A stretch of 64,000 bases of DNA, taken from Coix lacryma-jobi var. lacryma-jobi. Its lineage: Eukaryota; Streptophyta; Magnoliopsida; Poales; Poaceae. The position numbers were made by a program, and so were the translations under genes. Positions 22,272 to 33,272 of this stretch are shown in pieces (positions within the stretch are counted from its first letter, which is position 1; each line of letters opens with the position of its first letter). The notes beneath the pieces are model-generated. The model worked only from the letters and a program-made list of their open reading frames with translations. It did no database searches and was not told where the DNA came from. The stretch spans positions 1-64,000 of the forward strand of contig VDCT01000042.1 of NCBI GenBank assembly GCA_009763385.1, in the 5' to 3' direction.

Positions 22272-24040
22272 ATCTCCCCCTTGATGAGTGCATTGTCAAC
22301 TCCACAACAAATCATGAATAAGAAGAAGGAGGTAGGAAGGAGTGGGAAGAGAAAACCCAACCAAATGACCCAAAGCCTAACAAAGCCAAAGAAGGTCAAG
22401 TGGATGAAGCGAAAACTTGGTCCCCAAAGACATGGGCAACGGCTCGACGCAACCAAGCAAAGCAAAGCTAGCCCTCAAGAAGAGGTAGAACAGGCTCAAC
22501 ACCGCTAGCAGATACCATTGAAGATCGGAGGACAACAGAAGCAAAATGCTAGTCCCTCAAGATAGAGGCACAGAGGCTCAACACAACTAGCAAGAAAATC
22601 ACTCCGAACCAATTGGAAATCAACCCAAACCAAATGGGAAAGCACACCAGACGATACCAATTGAAAGCCAAATGAAAAAGCTTATGAAAGCTCATGAAAG
22701 CTAGAACGTCTCATGAAAAGCTAGGAACGTTTGCTAGTCCCTCAAGACAGAGGCAACGGCTCAACACAACTAGCAAACTCCCCCTCGACAAATGCAAGCA
22801 ACTAGGACAAATGATTCTCCAACTAGGACAAATGATTCTCCCCTTAGTTGATCAACACAGGAGCAATGATTTGCATAAATTTCCCCCCTAGTTGAAAATG
22901 CACTTATCAAGGCCAAAAGGTATCGGAGAAGCAATTCCCTTCACATAAACTCCCCCTGAACACAAGATCTCCTTCCAAAATGCATATGAAGTCAAAATGC
23001 AAGTTAGGAGCTTCAAGTATATAGTCAAAAGAGTGCAAAGATGCTCTAATCAGTATAGCTCCAACATCTCAATTAAGCACTCAAATAGCAAAGGCTCAAA
23101 CTGATCACTTATACGAAATATGAAGCATAGGAGCATGTGAGCAGTTTTAAGCCAAAAGGATAGTCACCATCAAAATAGCACTAGACATGTATAGAAGGAA
23201 TCCAAACAAGTGCTAATCATATATACAAGGTGAACTACCCCTAGCAAAGTCCAATCATCATGCATAGGAATGAAGCATATACTTGTGATTTCAAATTCAT
23301 ATCGGTGTTGCAGCGGTAAAAGAATTCACAAGTTCATTTTTAGCATGTGATTGCGAGAGGTTGAAAGCTTGTCATCGCCTAACTTTTCAACCGTGCGAAG
23401 CCTATGCCGAAGCAATCAGAAGCTTAAAGCAACGGTTTCGGTCATACACTACATGGCTCAAGTTTAACTCAAAGTGCAATGAGAAACAGTCTCAATACCA
23501 TGAGGTGTTGACAAGCAATCCCATCTCGATCTTTTCAATTCAACAATACTTGGTTCAGATTTTAAGCAAGTTATGAACAACCAAGCAAGTGAATGACTCA
23601 GAACTAGAGACATAGCAACCTAGCATATATGAAAAGCAGGAATGGACTCAACACACCCTACACATGCTAGTTGCATATCTCAATGGTGAACATTTTCAGA
23701 TTTATATACATTAGGCATAATTCACTATTCCAAAAATAGCTCGCTCAAAACATGTAACAGATCAGAAAGAGCATAAGCTACAAGCATCATCATAAGTATC
23801 GGAGCAATACTAACAGAGAGCATAATTACATTCTAGTGAATATAGACATGAAGCTCAGAATGTAAATTGTATGCCCGACACAAAAACTGAAAGAAAGAAG
23901 ATACCAATTGGAAAGACTCAAGAAACTCAAAAGAAAAGAACCTCAAAATAAAAGAGTCAGTCTGTACCTCTCAAATGCTTCCCCCATCTAAAAGGGGAAA
24001 CACACACCAAGCTCACCCCTCAACCTATTAAAGGTTGATT
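22272..24040 (-). other. Sirevirus 3' internal region with repeated purine tracts
   Basis: About 1.8 kb after pol with no recognisable gene; an env-like frame, present in some Sireviruses, is not evident. Minus-strand purine tracts of the AAGGGGGAG type occur just inside the LTR (22272-22283) and again near 22783, 22836, 22887, 22952 and 23977. The LTR-adjacent one should be the functional polypurine tract. Short direct repeats (aactaggacaaatgattctcc, twice near 22800-22840, and CTAGTCCCTCAAGA, near 22548 and 22735) add to the repetitive character. Confidence 0.7.
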
Positions 24041-24043
24041 CGT

Positions 24044-24634
24044 CTAAAGGCTTGGTGAAAATATCAGCCAATTGGTGATGAGTATCGACATGGCGAAGGT
24101 CGATATCACCCTTCTCCTGGTGGTCTCGCAAGAAATGAAAGCGCACATCAATGTGTTTGGTTTCGAGTGAAGCACGGGGTTCTTAGCAACGCTAATGGCA
24201 CTCGTGCTGTCACAAAGCAAAGGAACTCGAGTAAAGCTCAAACCAAAATCACGCAAAGTGGCCATCATCCAGAGTAACTGGGAACAGCAGCTAGCCGCAG
24301 CAACATATTCAGCCTCCGTGGTAGACTGAGCGACACTAGACTGCTTGCGAGAAGACCACGACACCAGAGAAGATCCAATAAACTGGCAAGTCCCAGAAGT
24401 GGACTTGCGCTCGGTGCGACAACCAGCAAAATCAGCATCAGAAAGCCACAAAGCGAGAGGGTGAAGAAGCAGAATACCAAATCCGAACTCAGGCGTGAAA
24501 CGAAGGTACCTGAAGATGCGCTTCACGGCCTGACGGTGAGAAGTGCGTGGCGAAGCCTGAAAGCGCGCGCACAAGCACACGGCGAACTGAATGTCCGGCC
24601 GTGTCGCCGTCAGGTAGAGCAGCGATCCAATCAT
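24044..24634 (-). CDS. Sirevirus RNase H and end of pol
   Basis: A 196-codon frame. It opens with M-I-G-S-L-L-Y-L-T-A-T-R-P-D-I, the standard linker before copia RNase H, then reads W-L-S-D-A-D-F-A-G-C (first catalytic Asp), K-S-T-S-G-T-C-Q-F, S-T-T-E-A-E-Y-V-A-A-A (catalytic Glu) and L-L-C-D-S-T-S-A-I (catalytic Asp). The C-terminal end is frame-shifted: the expected K-H-I-D-I-R-x-H-F motif appears only in another frame near 24120-24160. It is continuous in role with RT at 24641-25796 but separated by a stop. Confidence 0.9.
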   Translation of the reverse strand: MIGSLLYLTATRPDIQFAVCLCARFQASPRTSHRQAVKRIFRYLRFTPEFGFGILLLHPLALWLSDADFAGCRTERKSTSGTCQFIGSSLVSWSSRKQSSVAQSTTEAEYVAAASCCSQLLWMMATLRDFGLSFTRVPLLCDSTSAISVAKNPVLHSKPNTLMCAFISCETTRRRVISTFAMSILITNWLIFSPSL

Positions 24635-24640
24635 GCTGCG

Positions 24641-25796
24641 TTACTCCTTCTGGTCCACTGCTTCTCCATCCGTGTCGGCATCCAGGGCAGTCGTCGTCGA
24701 CATGGGCGTCGGAAGAGGCTTGGCCTCACCCATGTCGAACCGCTTCAGCAAGTCCCTCGTGTACTTGCCCTGGTGCACAAACGTCCCCTCTCGGGATTGC
24801 TTAATTTGCAACCCGAGAAAGAAAGTCAGCTCGCCCATCATGCTCATCTCGAACTCCCTGCTCATAGTATCTGCAAACTTGGCAACCAAAGCGTGAGAAG
24901 AACCACCGAAAATGATATCATCCACGTAAATTTGGACCAAGAGAGTATCTTTGCCTTGCTTGAGGAGAAAGAGCGTTTTATCAACACATCCCATTTTAAA
25001 ACCCTTAGCTAGCAAAAAGGTTTTTAGTCTCTCATACCAGGCTCTAGGGGCTTGTTTCAAACCATACAAAGCTTTGTGGAGTTTAAAGACATGGTTTGGA
25101 AAATTGGGATTTTCAAAACCAGGGGGTTGCTGGACATAGACCTCCTCCTCATGTAGCCGTTTAGAAGGCACTCTTGACATCCATTTGAAAAAGTTTGAAA
25201 CCCATGGATGCAGCATAAGCCAAGAGTATCCTAATAGCCTCCAAACGAGCTACAGGAGCGAAGGTCTCCTCATAATCTATCCCCTCCTTCTGACTATAAC
25301 CCTTCGCTACAAGCCGGGCCTTGTTTCTCACAATGTGGCCCTCCTCTCCTTGCTTGTTTTTAAATACCCATTTTGTCCCAATAGGTTTACAGTCAGGAGG
25401 TGGAGGCACTAGAACCCAAACCCGATTTCGCTCAAAGTTCTCTAGCTCCTCATGCATGGCATTGACCCAATCCGGATCCGTCAATGCGTGTCCAACATCT
25501 CGGGGCTCAAAAGACGCAGCAAAAGCAGAATGAGCAAAGTGCGAGATGTGCTGTGACCTGGAGCGAGTAACTCGCTCGTCGATGTCGCCGATCATCTGTT
25601 GAGGGGTGCTGGCGCTGGATGTGTCATGGCGCCTCCCGGGAAGAAGTGCCTCCCCCTCACAGTAGCTGGTTCCACCCCGGTACAAAAGGTACCGCGCGAG
25701 GGGATCCCACGGCCCCCAGGAAGAAGAAGTGTCGGGGCCGTGAGTCGTCGTCGAGGCCGCTTTGCGGCACGGCAGGTGGAGGGGGTGCTGGATCAT
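24641..25796 (-). CDS. Sirevirus reverse transcriptase (two frames)
   Basis: The first part (25161-25796) has W-V-F-K-N-K-Q-G-E-E-G, A-R-L-V-A-K-G-Y-S-Q-K-E-G-I-D-Y and F-A-P-V-A-R-L-E-A-I-R, ending in Q-M-D-V-K-S-A-F. After a frameshift near 25165-25215 the second part (24641-25216) has P-P-G-F-E-N, L-Y-G-L-K-Q-A-P-R-A-W-Y, the catalytic Y-V-D-D-I-I-F-G box and F-L-G-L-Q-I-K-Q. This is a textbook copia RT. One shift between the halves and one stop before RNase H prevent a single protein as written. Alternative: sequencing indels in an otherwise intact gene. Confidence 0.92.
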
Positions 25797-26782
25797 CTAT
25801 ACCTTCAGCACCCTCGTCCTCGTCATCGAAAAGAGGCTCTCCAACCTCATGATCACCTGCACGCTCAAACCGAGAAGAGGGACAAACAAGAGTCTCGTCG
25901 AAGGTGACATCTGATGTCTCCATGACTCGGTTAGTGTCAAGGTTAAGTACACGATAAGCTCGAGTGTGAGTGCCATAACCCAAAAACACACCGTCAGAAG
26001 AACGAGACTCAAACTTGTCCAGGTTGCTTTTTTCAATATAAAACAGTGGCAACCAAAGACTCTAAAATAACTCACCTTGGGCTGGCGACCAAAACGCAAC
26101 TCATAAGAGGTCTTCTTCAAAAACGCTCTCAGAAAAATGCGATTCGAAATGTAGCATGCAGTGTTCATAGCTTCGGCCCAAAAGCGCCTAGGAGTCCTAT
26201 GCTCATCAAGCATCGTCCTGGCCATCTCAACAAGGGTCCGATTCTTCTCTCTACAACACCATTTTGGGGTGGTGTATAGGGGGAAGAAAACTGATGCTCC
26301 AAACCAAGGCGGTTACAAAACTTCTCAAAATCCGAATTTTTAAACTCGGAACCATTATCACTTCTAATAGCTCGCATCGAGTTCAAAGGGAACTCGTTCT
26401 GAAGACGCAAAATCAGATTGCGAGCGAAGGAGAAAGTCTCGGTCTTCTCAGTCAAAAAGAAGACCCACGAATATCTCGAAAAGTCGTCAACAACAACCAA
26501 AACATACCACTTGCCACCAACCGAGCTCACCCGAGCCGGACCAACAAGGTCCATGTGTAAAAGCTCTCCGGGGTGCGAGGTCATGACCTTAGTCACTGGA
26601 TGGTGGGGAGCAGCAACCATCTTCCCATGTCTGCAAGAATGGCAAACTAGATCCTTCTCCATCGAAAGCTTGGGCAATCCTCGGATTAGGCCAAGTGAGC
26701 TAAGTCTTGCAAGCAAGTCGAAGCTTAAGTGACCGAGCCTCCTATGCCACTTCCAAAGATCGGAGGAAGAAGGACTAGCCAA
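25797..26782 (-). CDS. Sirevirus integrase
   Basis: The frame at 26165-26782 starts in the GAG-pre-integrase zinc domain (W-H-R-R-L-G-H-L-S and C-H-S-C-R-H-G-K) and continues into the integrase core with H-M-D-L-V-G-P (Asp), R-S-D-N-G-S-E-F (Asp) and P-Q-N-G-V-V-E-R-R (Glu). The following frames at 25797-26225 and 25657-26052 hold the C-terminal part, including N-R-I-F-L-R, Y-E-L-R-F-G-R-Q-P-K-V-S-Y and the copia peptide F-L-G-Y-G-T-H-T-R-A-Y-R. Shifts near 26200 and 26030 break it. Confidence 0.9.
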
Positions 26783-26959
26783 AAGACAGCGAGAAGAACC
26801 AAACGACTCCGAGAAATTCGCGCGAAAGACTTTCCCAAAGGGCGAAATCAGACATACAAGATCGCCCTGAGGATCTAAGATGCGACTAAGGTTCGGTTTG
26901 AAACGAATCTCATAGTCATCATCAAAAAGTTGCGAAACAGAAAGAAGTTAAAATGCAGG

Positions 26960-27157
26960 TTAGAAACAAGAGCAAACATCGCGCAACACAAAGTGCTCAT
27001 TAACCCGCACCGTCCCACGAGACAATACCTTACCTTTACTATTGTCGCCGAAGGTTATGTACTCCTTTCCGGCGACCGGGCTAAGGCTGGAGAACCACTT
27101 GGCGTTTCCGGTCATGTGCCTCGAGCAACCGGAATCCACCAGCCAAATGTCCTCCAA
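26960..27157 (-). CDS. Sirevirus aspartic protease
   Basis: The frame contains W-L-V-D-S-G-C-S-R-H-M-T-G, the copia protease active site, then F-G-D-N-S-K-G-K-V-L-S-R-G-T. It lies between the second gag knuckle and integrase, as expected. The catalytic DSG is intact. The frame closes early at C-S-C-F and resumes out of frame toward 26800. Confidence 0.88.
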   Translation of the reverse strand: MEDIWLVDSGCSRHMTGNAKWFSSLSPVAGKEYITFGDNSKGKVLSRGTVRVNEHFVLRDVCSCF

Positions 27158-27570
27158 CCGCCTTACCTACATCAATAAAAAGACATAGGGTGAGCATACG
27201 GTCCAACACTGGGGTAGTGAAATAAGGGAATACCAGTGTTGGGCCGGCTGCTCAAAAGAACGGTTTAGTAAAAAAACTATCCTAGCCTGTCTACGGGGGT
27301 AGCGATCACCACGTACAGGAAAACGTGGTCCGCTGGGGAAGAAGCGCTCACCGCGGTACTCAAACTGCGGTGGGGGAAAGCGCTCAACTAAGCCTCCGCC
27401 ACGGGGTCCGTTACCTGCAAAAGCAGGACCCCGTCGGGCACGCTCTCTACGAGGTTACGCCTAGGAGCCTGGGGCTCAAACTCTAGCGTCTCTCCTCGGA
27501 GCTCTCTCCTGCCTAGGCCTAACAAACTGAGGTGCTGGACCTCTAGGCCTAGTCTCCCTCCTAGGGGCTC

Positions 27571-28729
27571 TCATCTCCTGCCTAGGCTGGGAGCCTGACC
27601 TCCAGACCTAGCAGCTCTCCTCTGGGCCTTCGGAGCATGTCCACCATGAGCTGGATGTACATGTCCGGGTTCTCCATCTCCTGAGCCTGCGCGCTCTCTC
27701 TTGCGCCTAAAGCAGAACTCGCTCAAGTGACCATCTCTCCCACAAAAATCACACTGGTACCTCACCGCACGCAAAGGGGGTTGTTGGTGACCAGGGCTGT
27801 GGGTGTGGCTCACTTTGCCTTTGCCCTTCTGTGGCAACTCCTCACGGATGGGTGGCATAGCGTCAAGCTTGTTCTGAGGTGGTTTGGCTTGGGTGCCAAA
27901 CTGGGTTCTTGGGAGGAGCTCTCGGGGGTTCCTCAACCACACCATCTTGGTGATAGGCTTGGCTGGCTCTTTGAGTGGAAGCTTGGCAAGTTTGGGAGTA
28001 GTGGTGGAATTGGGCTTCTCACATGGGTTCAGACCACTAGACTCTCCAATCTTCCCAAAAGCTGAGAGATCAACACTCTGAGCAAAACCTACACAGGGGC
28101 ACCAACAGCTCGCTTGAATTGGGAGATCATCATCCCGAGCTGCGGCTCACTACTGGAGACCCATGACAAGATGGACCGAAGGTATGTGTTTTCTTCCTCG
28201 GTTTGCATCTTGTCATGCTTCACATTGGCAATTCCATCTCCAGGCCCTCACACAAAGCACACCTCGTGACACAAGTGCTATCCGAGCTGGCCTTCTCTAA
28301 AGACTCAAGCTTGGCATTCTTCTCTGCCAACTCGGATTGCAAGACAGGACAAGTCTTGCACGCACCCAACAGCTGCGGCCTAGCACGGAGCTCATCCACC
28401 TCTCCAACCAACGCAGCATACTTACCTCTCAGAGTGAGAAGGTCAGTCATGTGCGCGGTGCACGACTCGCACTCCGCCTCCTCCGACACTACCACGGTGG
28501 ACCGAGCGAACTCAAGCTCCTTCACCGTGTCCTCCCACTTCTGCCTAAACTCCTTGCGCTCTCTAGCGGCACGCCTAAGCAACTTATCTTGGCTAAGGAG
28601 GGCAGCAGTCAACTTCTCAACCTCGGAGGAAAGCTCGTCGTAGGTGAGAGATACCTGGGAGGTGTCGTCGTCGTCGTCGTTCCGAGGGGTACGCTCCGGC
28701 TCGCCGTCGACCTCATCGCCCAGCGCCAT
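27571..28729 (-). pseudogene. Sirevirus gag C-terminal part (coiled coil and second knuckle)
   Basis: The frame 28220-28729 is acidic at its start (E-R-T-P-R-N-D-D-D-D-D) and then a long predicted coiled coil (S-S-E-V-E-K-L-T-A-A-L and onward) with scattered Cys pairs. The frame 27571-27945 carries a second knuckle, C-D-F-C-G-R-D-G-H-L-S-E-F-C. Sirevirus Gags are unusually long and contain coiled coils, so both parts are assigned to gag. Shifts separate them; 27160-27570 and 27950-28200 hold proline- and arginine-rich low-complexity coding remnants. Confidence 0.75.
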
Positions 28730-29891
28730 GGTGCAGAAGCCGTCGTCGTCGGCGAAGAAGCAGAGGCCGTTCAGCTTGTCCTCGATCCTCTTCTCTTCTC
28801 GGACTCGTCATCGCTCGAGCTGGCGGAGTCGTCATCCGAGCCGTCGACGTCGCTGAGCGTGGCGAAGAACGCGCGCTGCTCAGCTTGCTGCTTCTCCAAG
28901 TACTTCTTCTTGATGTACTCTTTGTCGAAGCCGCCCCGCTTCTTGTGCCTTGGGGGAACGTGCTTCTCCTTGTACTTGGAGTCGCGCCTGTGGCCGTGAT
29001 CGCCCTTCCCCAGATGCTTGTTCTTCTCTTGGGGCAGTCGGCGATGAAGTGGTCGGGGTCGCCGCACTCGTAGCATCCCGTGCGTCCTCCTCCTCGACGA
29101 CGGTTCATGCGGTTGTTGTGGAACCGCGAGAACCGGTTGGCAAGCAAAGCCAACTCGTCGTCTCCCAAAGACTCCAGCTGGTCCTCTGTCACAGAAAAGA
29201 GAGAAGAAAGCGCAAAGCCAGCTGAGGGGTTAGAGGAAGAGCCGGAAACCAAAGCCATGGACGGGCGAGAAGGATTTTCAAAAGAAGCCCTCGCCATAGC
29301 ATCAATCTCACTGGACTTGAGCTTACTGAAGAGCTCGTCGCAGGTGAGGGTCTCATAGTTCGGCGATTCGATGATTGCCTGAACCTTGGAGTCCCACCGA
29401 ACGGTCAAGAGTGTGCAAAAGCTTCAAAGCACGCTCATGATCGTCAAATGGCAACTGCTCTCTGTTAGCCCTCATCCTGTTGACAATCACCTGAAAGCGA
29501 GCGAATAAACTTTCTATGCTCTCGCCAGGCTGATGTCGAAAGTTCTCATACTCTCGCTTGAACGACTCGTAGAGTCGGGTTTTGACTTGAGAGGTGCCCT
29601 CATGAAAACGCATGAGGTGTCCCAGATCTCCCGAGCCGTAGCGAGGTGAGAAACACGATCAAACTCACCCATGCTCAAACAAGAAAAGAGAGCATTACGG
29701 GCTCGGCTATTGGCATCGTGCTCATCGATCTGCTGTTGAGTCACACGAGCAGCCAAGACCACGTAATCAGGGGAGTTGCAAATATCCCAGATCGAAGCGC
29801 CCAAGCTCTGCAAATAGGCCGACATACGTATCTTCCAATACGCATAGTTCGTCCCATCGAAAAACGGCGGTTTGCCCACGCCGCGATCCAT
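28713..29891 (-). CDS. Sirevirus gag N-terminal part (UBN2-like, first knuckle)
   Basis: The start is the ATG at 29891 (M-D-R-G-V-G-K-P-P-F-F-D-G-T-N-Y), shortly after the primer-binding site. The UBN2/copia gag fold reads Y-A-Y-W-K-I-R-M-S-A-Y-L, then R-F-Q-V-I-V-N-R-M-R-A-N in a second frame (29353-29613), then T-C-D-E-L-F-S-K-L and the knuckle C-Y-E-C-G-D-P-D-H-F-I-A-D-C in a third (28713-29408). Three frames joined by two shifts. The product would be the capsid precursor. Confidence 0.88.
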
Positions 29892-29940
29892 GTCGCCTTC
29901 GGTGGATCTGGAACCGGCTAAGGTGGAAGATCCTTAACCC

Positions 29941-29952
29941 GCTCCGATACCA
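29941..29952 (-). other. Primer-binding site of the Sirevirus element
   Basis: The minus strand reads TGGTATCGGAGC two bases inside the LTR, one base away from the complement of plant initiator tRNA-Met (TGGTATCAGAGC), the standard copia primer. Confidence 0.88.
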
Positions 29953-29954
29953 AT

Positions 29955-31921
29955 TGAAGGACCGAGAAGCTACCCGAAAGCGACCAGAGGGGGGGTGAAT
30001 GGGAGCTTCAAAATTTCCTTTCGGAAACTAGATGCCACTGTCCCAAAACTCAACCCCAAAAGCGAACCCTAGAGCTTGCTAATGTCCACGACCCTAGATG
30101 TAGGGTGGATGCTTCCAGAAGCACAGCGGGACACTAGACAACCCTAGAAAGCCAACGCAAAAGACGAAACTCGAATCCATCAAGAACGAACGAACCGCGA
30201 ACGAAAACAGCGCGAAACTGGATCGACCGGATGCCTGCGTCCGGTCAGCTGGGACCGGACGCGTCCGGTCAGCCAAACCGGTTTTGAACCTCTCTGGAAC
30301 TGACCGGACGCAGTGACTGCGAGCGTCCGGTCGATCCCGGTGCGTCCGGTCACAAGACGTTCGAGTAGTGACAGGGACTTGGGCGAGTCGGTCACCACTA
30401 AACTCCAGCGTCCGGTCAGAGCAAAAACCAGAACAAGCTCAACCTTCAACGACCGGACGCGTCCGGTCAAGTCGTGACGGCGTCCGGTCACCCCGAAACT
30501 GCACTGAAACTCCGGCGATTCAACCCGATCTCCTCCGAATCAAGTGCTCTAGGCTTGGGATTTGATCTGAGGAGTCACAAGGAGGTTAGTGAGCTATCTC
30601 TAAGAGATCATGGCTCGAACCTAACTCCAAATCGGTGAATCGAAGGAATTCGGGGGAAGAAGAAAAAGAGACCCGAAACTAAAACTGATCGATCTCCTAG
30701 ACCGTGAGGTTAGAGATGATTTCTTTCGGTGGAAAGAAGTGCCTCACGATCTAGAACAACTCAGTTCAAACGGAATCGCAAAAGATGAACCGAGCACAAA
30801 GATCAAGCGACGGGAAAACTCAAGGCACAAAGCAATCCGCGAAGAACATGATGAACATGAAATCAAAACGCGAATTGACACCAAGAGATGGGATCCAAGG
30901 TGAGGATACGGCCTCACTTCCTCGAATCAACAGTACACAGAGTGGAGTCTCTCTGCGGATCTCAACTAGCTAAAGCAGGGATGGGAGAGTGGAAACCCTA
31001 GCAATGAAGGCACTAACTGAAATAGCTAAAACTGAGATAGGGAGGAGGGTGTCTCCCCTGGACTACTTATACTAACCTAGCCTAAGTCTATTTCCTACTC
31101 TACCCCTCTCTACTGTATTTACAGAGCGGACCAGCCTAACCCTAAGGCTATTCTAGTCCACCCGCTGGTGGTAGGTAGATCCGACGGCCACGCCCGCACG
31201 GTCTTCCGCGTCGCCTCCACGCAACCTTCAGATCGCCGCCACGTGCCGCCACCACTCTGCACCCCGGTTTTGTGGCCCAAACCGGGAAACCAGCCTTTCC
31301 CATCAGCCCCCGGTTTTGAGGCCCAAACCGGGAAACCAGCCTCCAGCCCGAGTTTTGTGGCCCAAACTCGGAAACCGCGCAGCGCCCGAGTTTTGAGGCC
31401 CAAACTCGGAAACCGGCCCACGCCCAGGTTTTGAGGCTCAACCTGGAAACCGTCACGCCCAGGTTTTGTGGCTCAACCTGGAAACCCAGCACCCAGGTTT
31501 TGAGGCCCAAACCTGGAAACCGTCCACCGTTGGTTTTTCCCGGGCTCTACCAACAAACCGGCGTCGTAGAGGGATGCACCGCCTGTGCACCCCTTCCACC
31601 GACATGATCGCACTTCTCCGCTTGTCGCTGTCGCAGGCTGCCAGCCACCACAGCTGATCCTCCGGCCTCCAGTCCATCAGTCCAAGTCCACGTCCGCCCT
31701 TCACCGTCCGATACATCGGCATGGCACGTCCGCCGCACGGCACGCCCATCCTTCATCGCGCCCGGTCCGTCGGCACGGCACGTCGCAACTTGACCTTCAC
31801 CCGCCATCGATCACTGTCTCCGTGCTCGACACCTGCACAACACAAGCCAAAGAACATGCGCATCATCTCCGTTGACAATCACTCATCACACAGAGACTCG
31901 GCATACACCCATGTATCCGCA
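29955..31921 (-). repeat. 5' LTR of the Sirevirus element
   Basis: The plus strand runs from TGAAGGACCGAGAAG to TGTATCCGCA, the partner of 20273-22271. The two are colinear, including the palindromes, the TATA-like box (31064-31071) and the tandem modules (31262-31535). The left copy carries one extra segment of about 40 bp near 21945-21990. Confidence 0.9.
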
Positions 31922-33123
31922 GGACATGTTTGAACAAATTAAAGATATTATAAACAGGTAATGAAAAATAGATCTATTCAAAGAACACAGGCTAGGCTAA
32001 TCCAACAATCTGCCGCACGTTTAGTCTTCATAAACCCATCAAGATATAAACTCAAGCGAAGCTATCCACCGATGATACCACTGCTATAAGTCTACACCAC
32101 TTCTTATTAATTAGATTAATCCACCGCATGATAAAATCTAATTATAACAATAAAGCAGCATTATTTGACAGATTATAAAAGCTCATTACTCGTGTAAAGC
32201 TAACCAAATTGGCAAACAGCCGAATTGGGGTCCATGAAGAAGGAAGGAACAAACACGCAAGCTCGATCAAACTGATCTAAAACCTGCATCTGCCGCACGT
32301 ACCAAGTTTTATCGAAGTTAATCATAATTAACAGGATGAACACACAACATGTAACAATCTGGATGAAAGTTGATCCGAGCCTCATGATCTTATGATAGCA
32401 AAGCACAAGCAAACTTATGGAACAAGGCCGAACAAAAGATCAATCTAATTGGGCAAAAGAGTGTTACAAGATTAAATAATAAAACAATAACAATGATAAT
32501 TAATGAAATCTATCAGATCTGCAAATCTAAAGAGCCGATAACTATTTTTACCCATGACTTAATCCGCCGCACGATACACAAGGCATAAGCAAAAACCTCC
32601 CGTCATAAGCTTAAATCCGCCGCACGATACTAAGCTTAAAGAACGAGACTACTTGCATCATATCTAAATCCACGCATGATACTAGACATGATAGCAAGGT
32701 TGTCGGGACTTACGGAGGTCGATGGATCGATGATTCCTCTCGAAGAACTCGACGACACGACTAAGGATTCGAAGATGGCACGGGGCCGGTTTGTATTGAT
32801 ATGGTTGTGAACAGTTTTACAAGTTAGAGTTTATATTTATACCCTGGACGAAACATGAGTCCTAAACGATTACGACTATACAACGAATTTGGAAAGATAC
32901 AAATACTATTTCTATTCTTCTCAGCGTCCTCCATCGTCACGTTTTTCTCGTGCAAGTCATCTTCACTTCCCGAATGGAGTCACCGTTTCGCAAAACAGCC
33001 AACTATATAGGCATTTGCCGAAATCCCGAAGACTAGCCGACCGCCCGGTCGTTTACCGAATGCTCCTCTTAATGCCGGCTGGGCTCTTGTCATCCTCTCG
33101 GCGTGCGAAAATCTGGTGTTAAC
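31922..33123 (-). repeat. PMD-element LTR, second part
   Basis: Continues the LTR begun at 19953 and ends GGTGTTAACA at 33123. Directly right of it, on the minus strand, is a purine tract (TTGAGGGGGCATG), so this is the 3' LTR. It contains a TATA box (32830-32843) and at least six dispersed copies of a CCGCCGCACGAT-like motif (near 32011, 32121, 32291, 32564, 32617 and 32670). Confidence 0.8.
32830..32843 (-). promoter_or_regulatory. TATA box of the PMD-element LTR
   Basis: The minus strand reads GGTATAAATATAAA, between the repeated motif block and the LTR's minus-strand start. Confidence 0.65.
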
Positions 33124-33272
33124 ACATGCCCCCTCAATTTCGGGATAAAAGTCAATTTTATTTTGAAATTGCCTGCAAGCTTCTTCCCTCTCCTAGGTTT
33201 CACTTCCCGGCACTGTAGCCGCCGCTCAAGAAATTCAAATCTCTGCACAATCGATTTCACTTCGAACCCTTG

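Larger units (their letters stand above)
20273..31921 (-). mobile_element. Sirevirus-type (Maximus/SIRE) Ty1/copia element, 11.6 kb
   Basis: Two LTRs of about 2.0 kb (20273-22271 and 29955-31921) bracket a minus-strand copia pol in the order gag, protease, integrase, RT, RNase H. The primer-binding site matches initiator tRNA-Met. The long gag with a UBN2-like domain and two CCHC knuckles, the long LTRs rich in palindromes, and repeated polypurine-like tracts before the 3' LTR all fit the Sirevirus genus. It is inserted in the PMD-element LTR with an imperfect GAGAC/GGAC duplication. Frames are interrupted, though most domains are easy to read. Confidence 0.92.

Noticed and set aside
21491..22508. 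Plus-strand frames of 75-146 codons in the Sirevirus LTR
   Set aside because: Repeated in the other LTR with broken frames; peptide content only reflects the GGCCCAAAC tandem modules.
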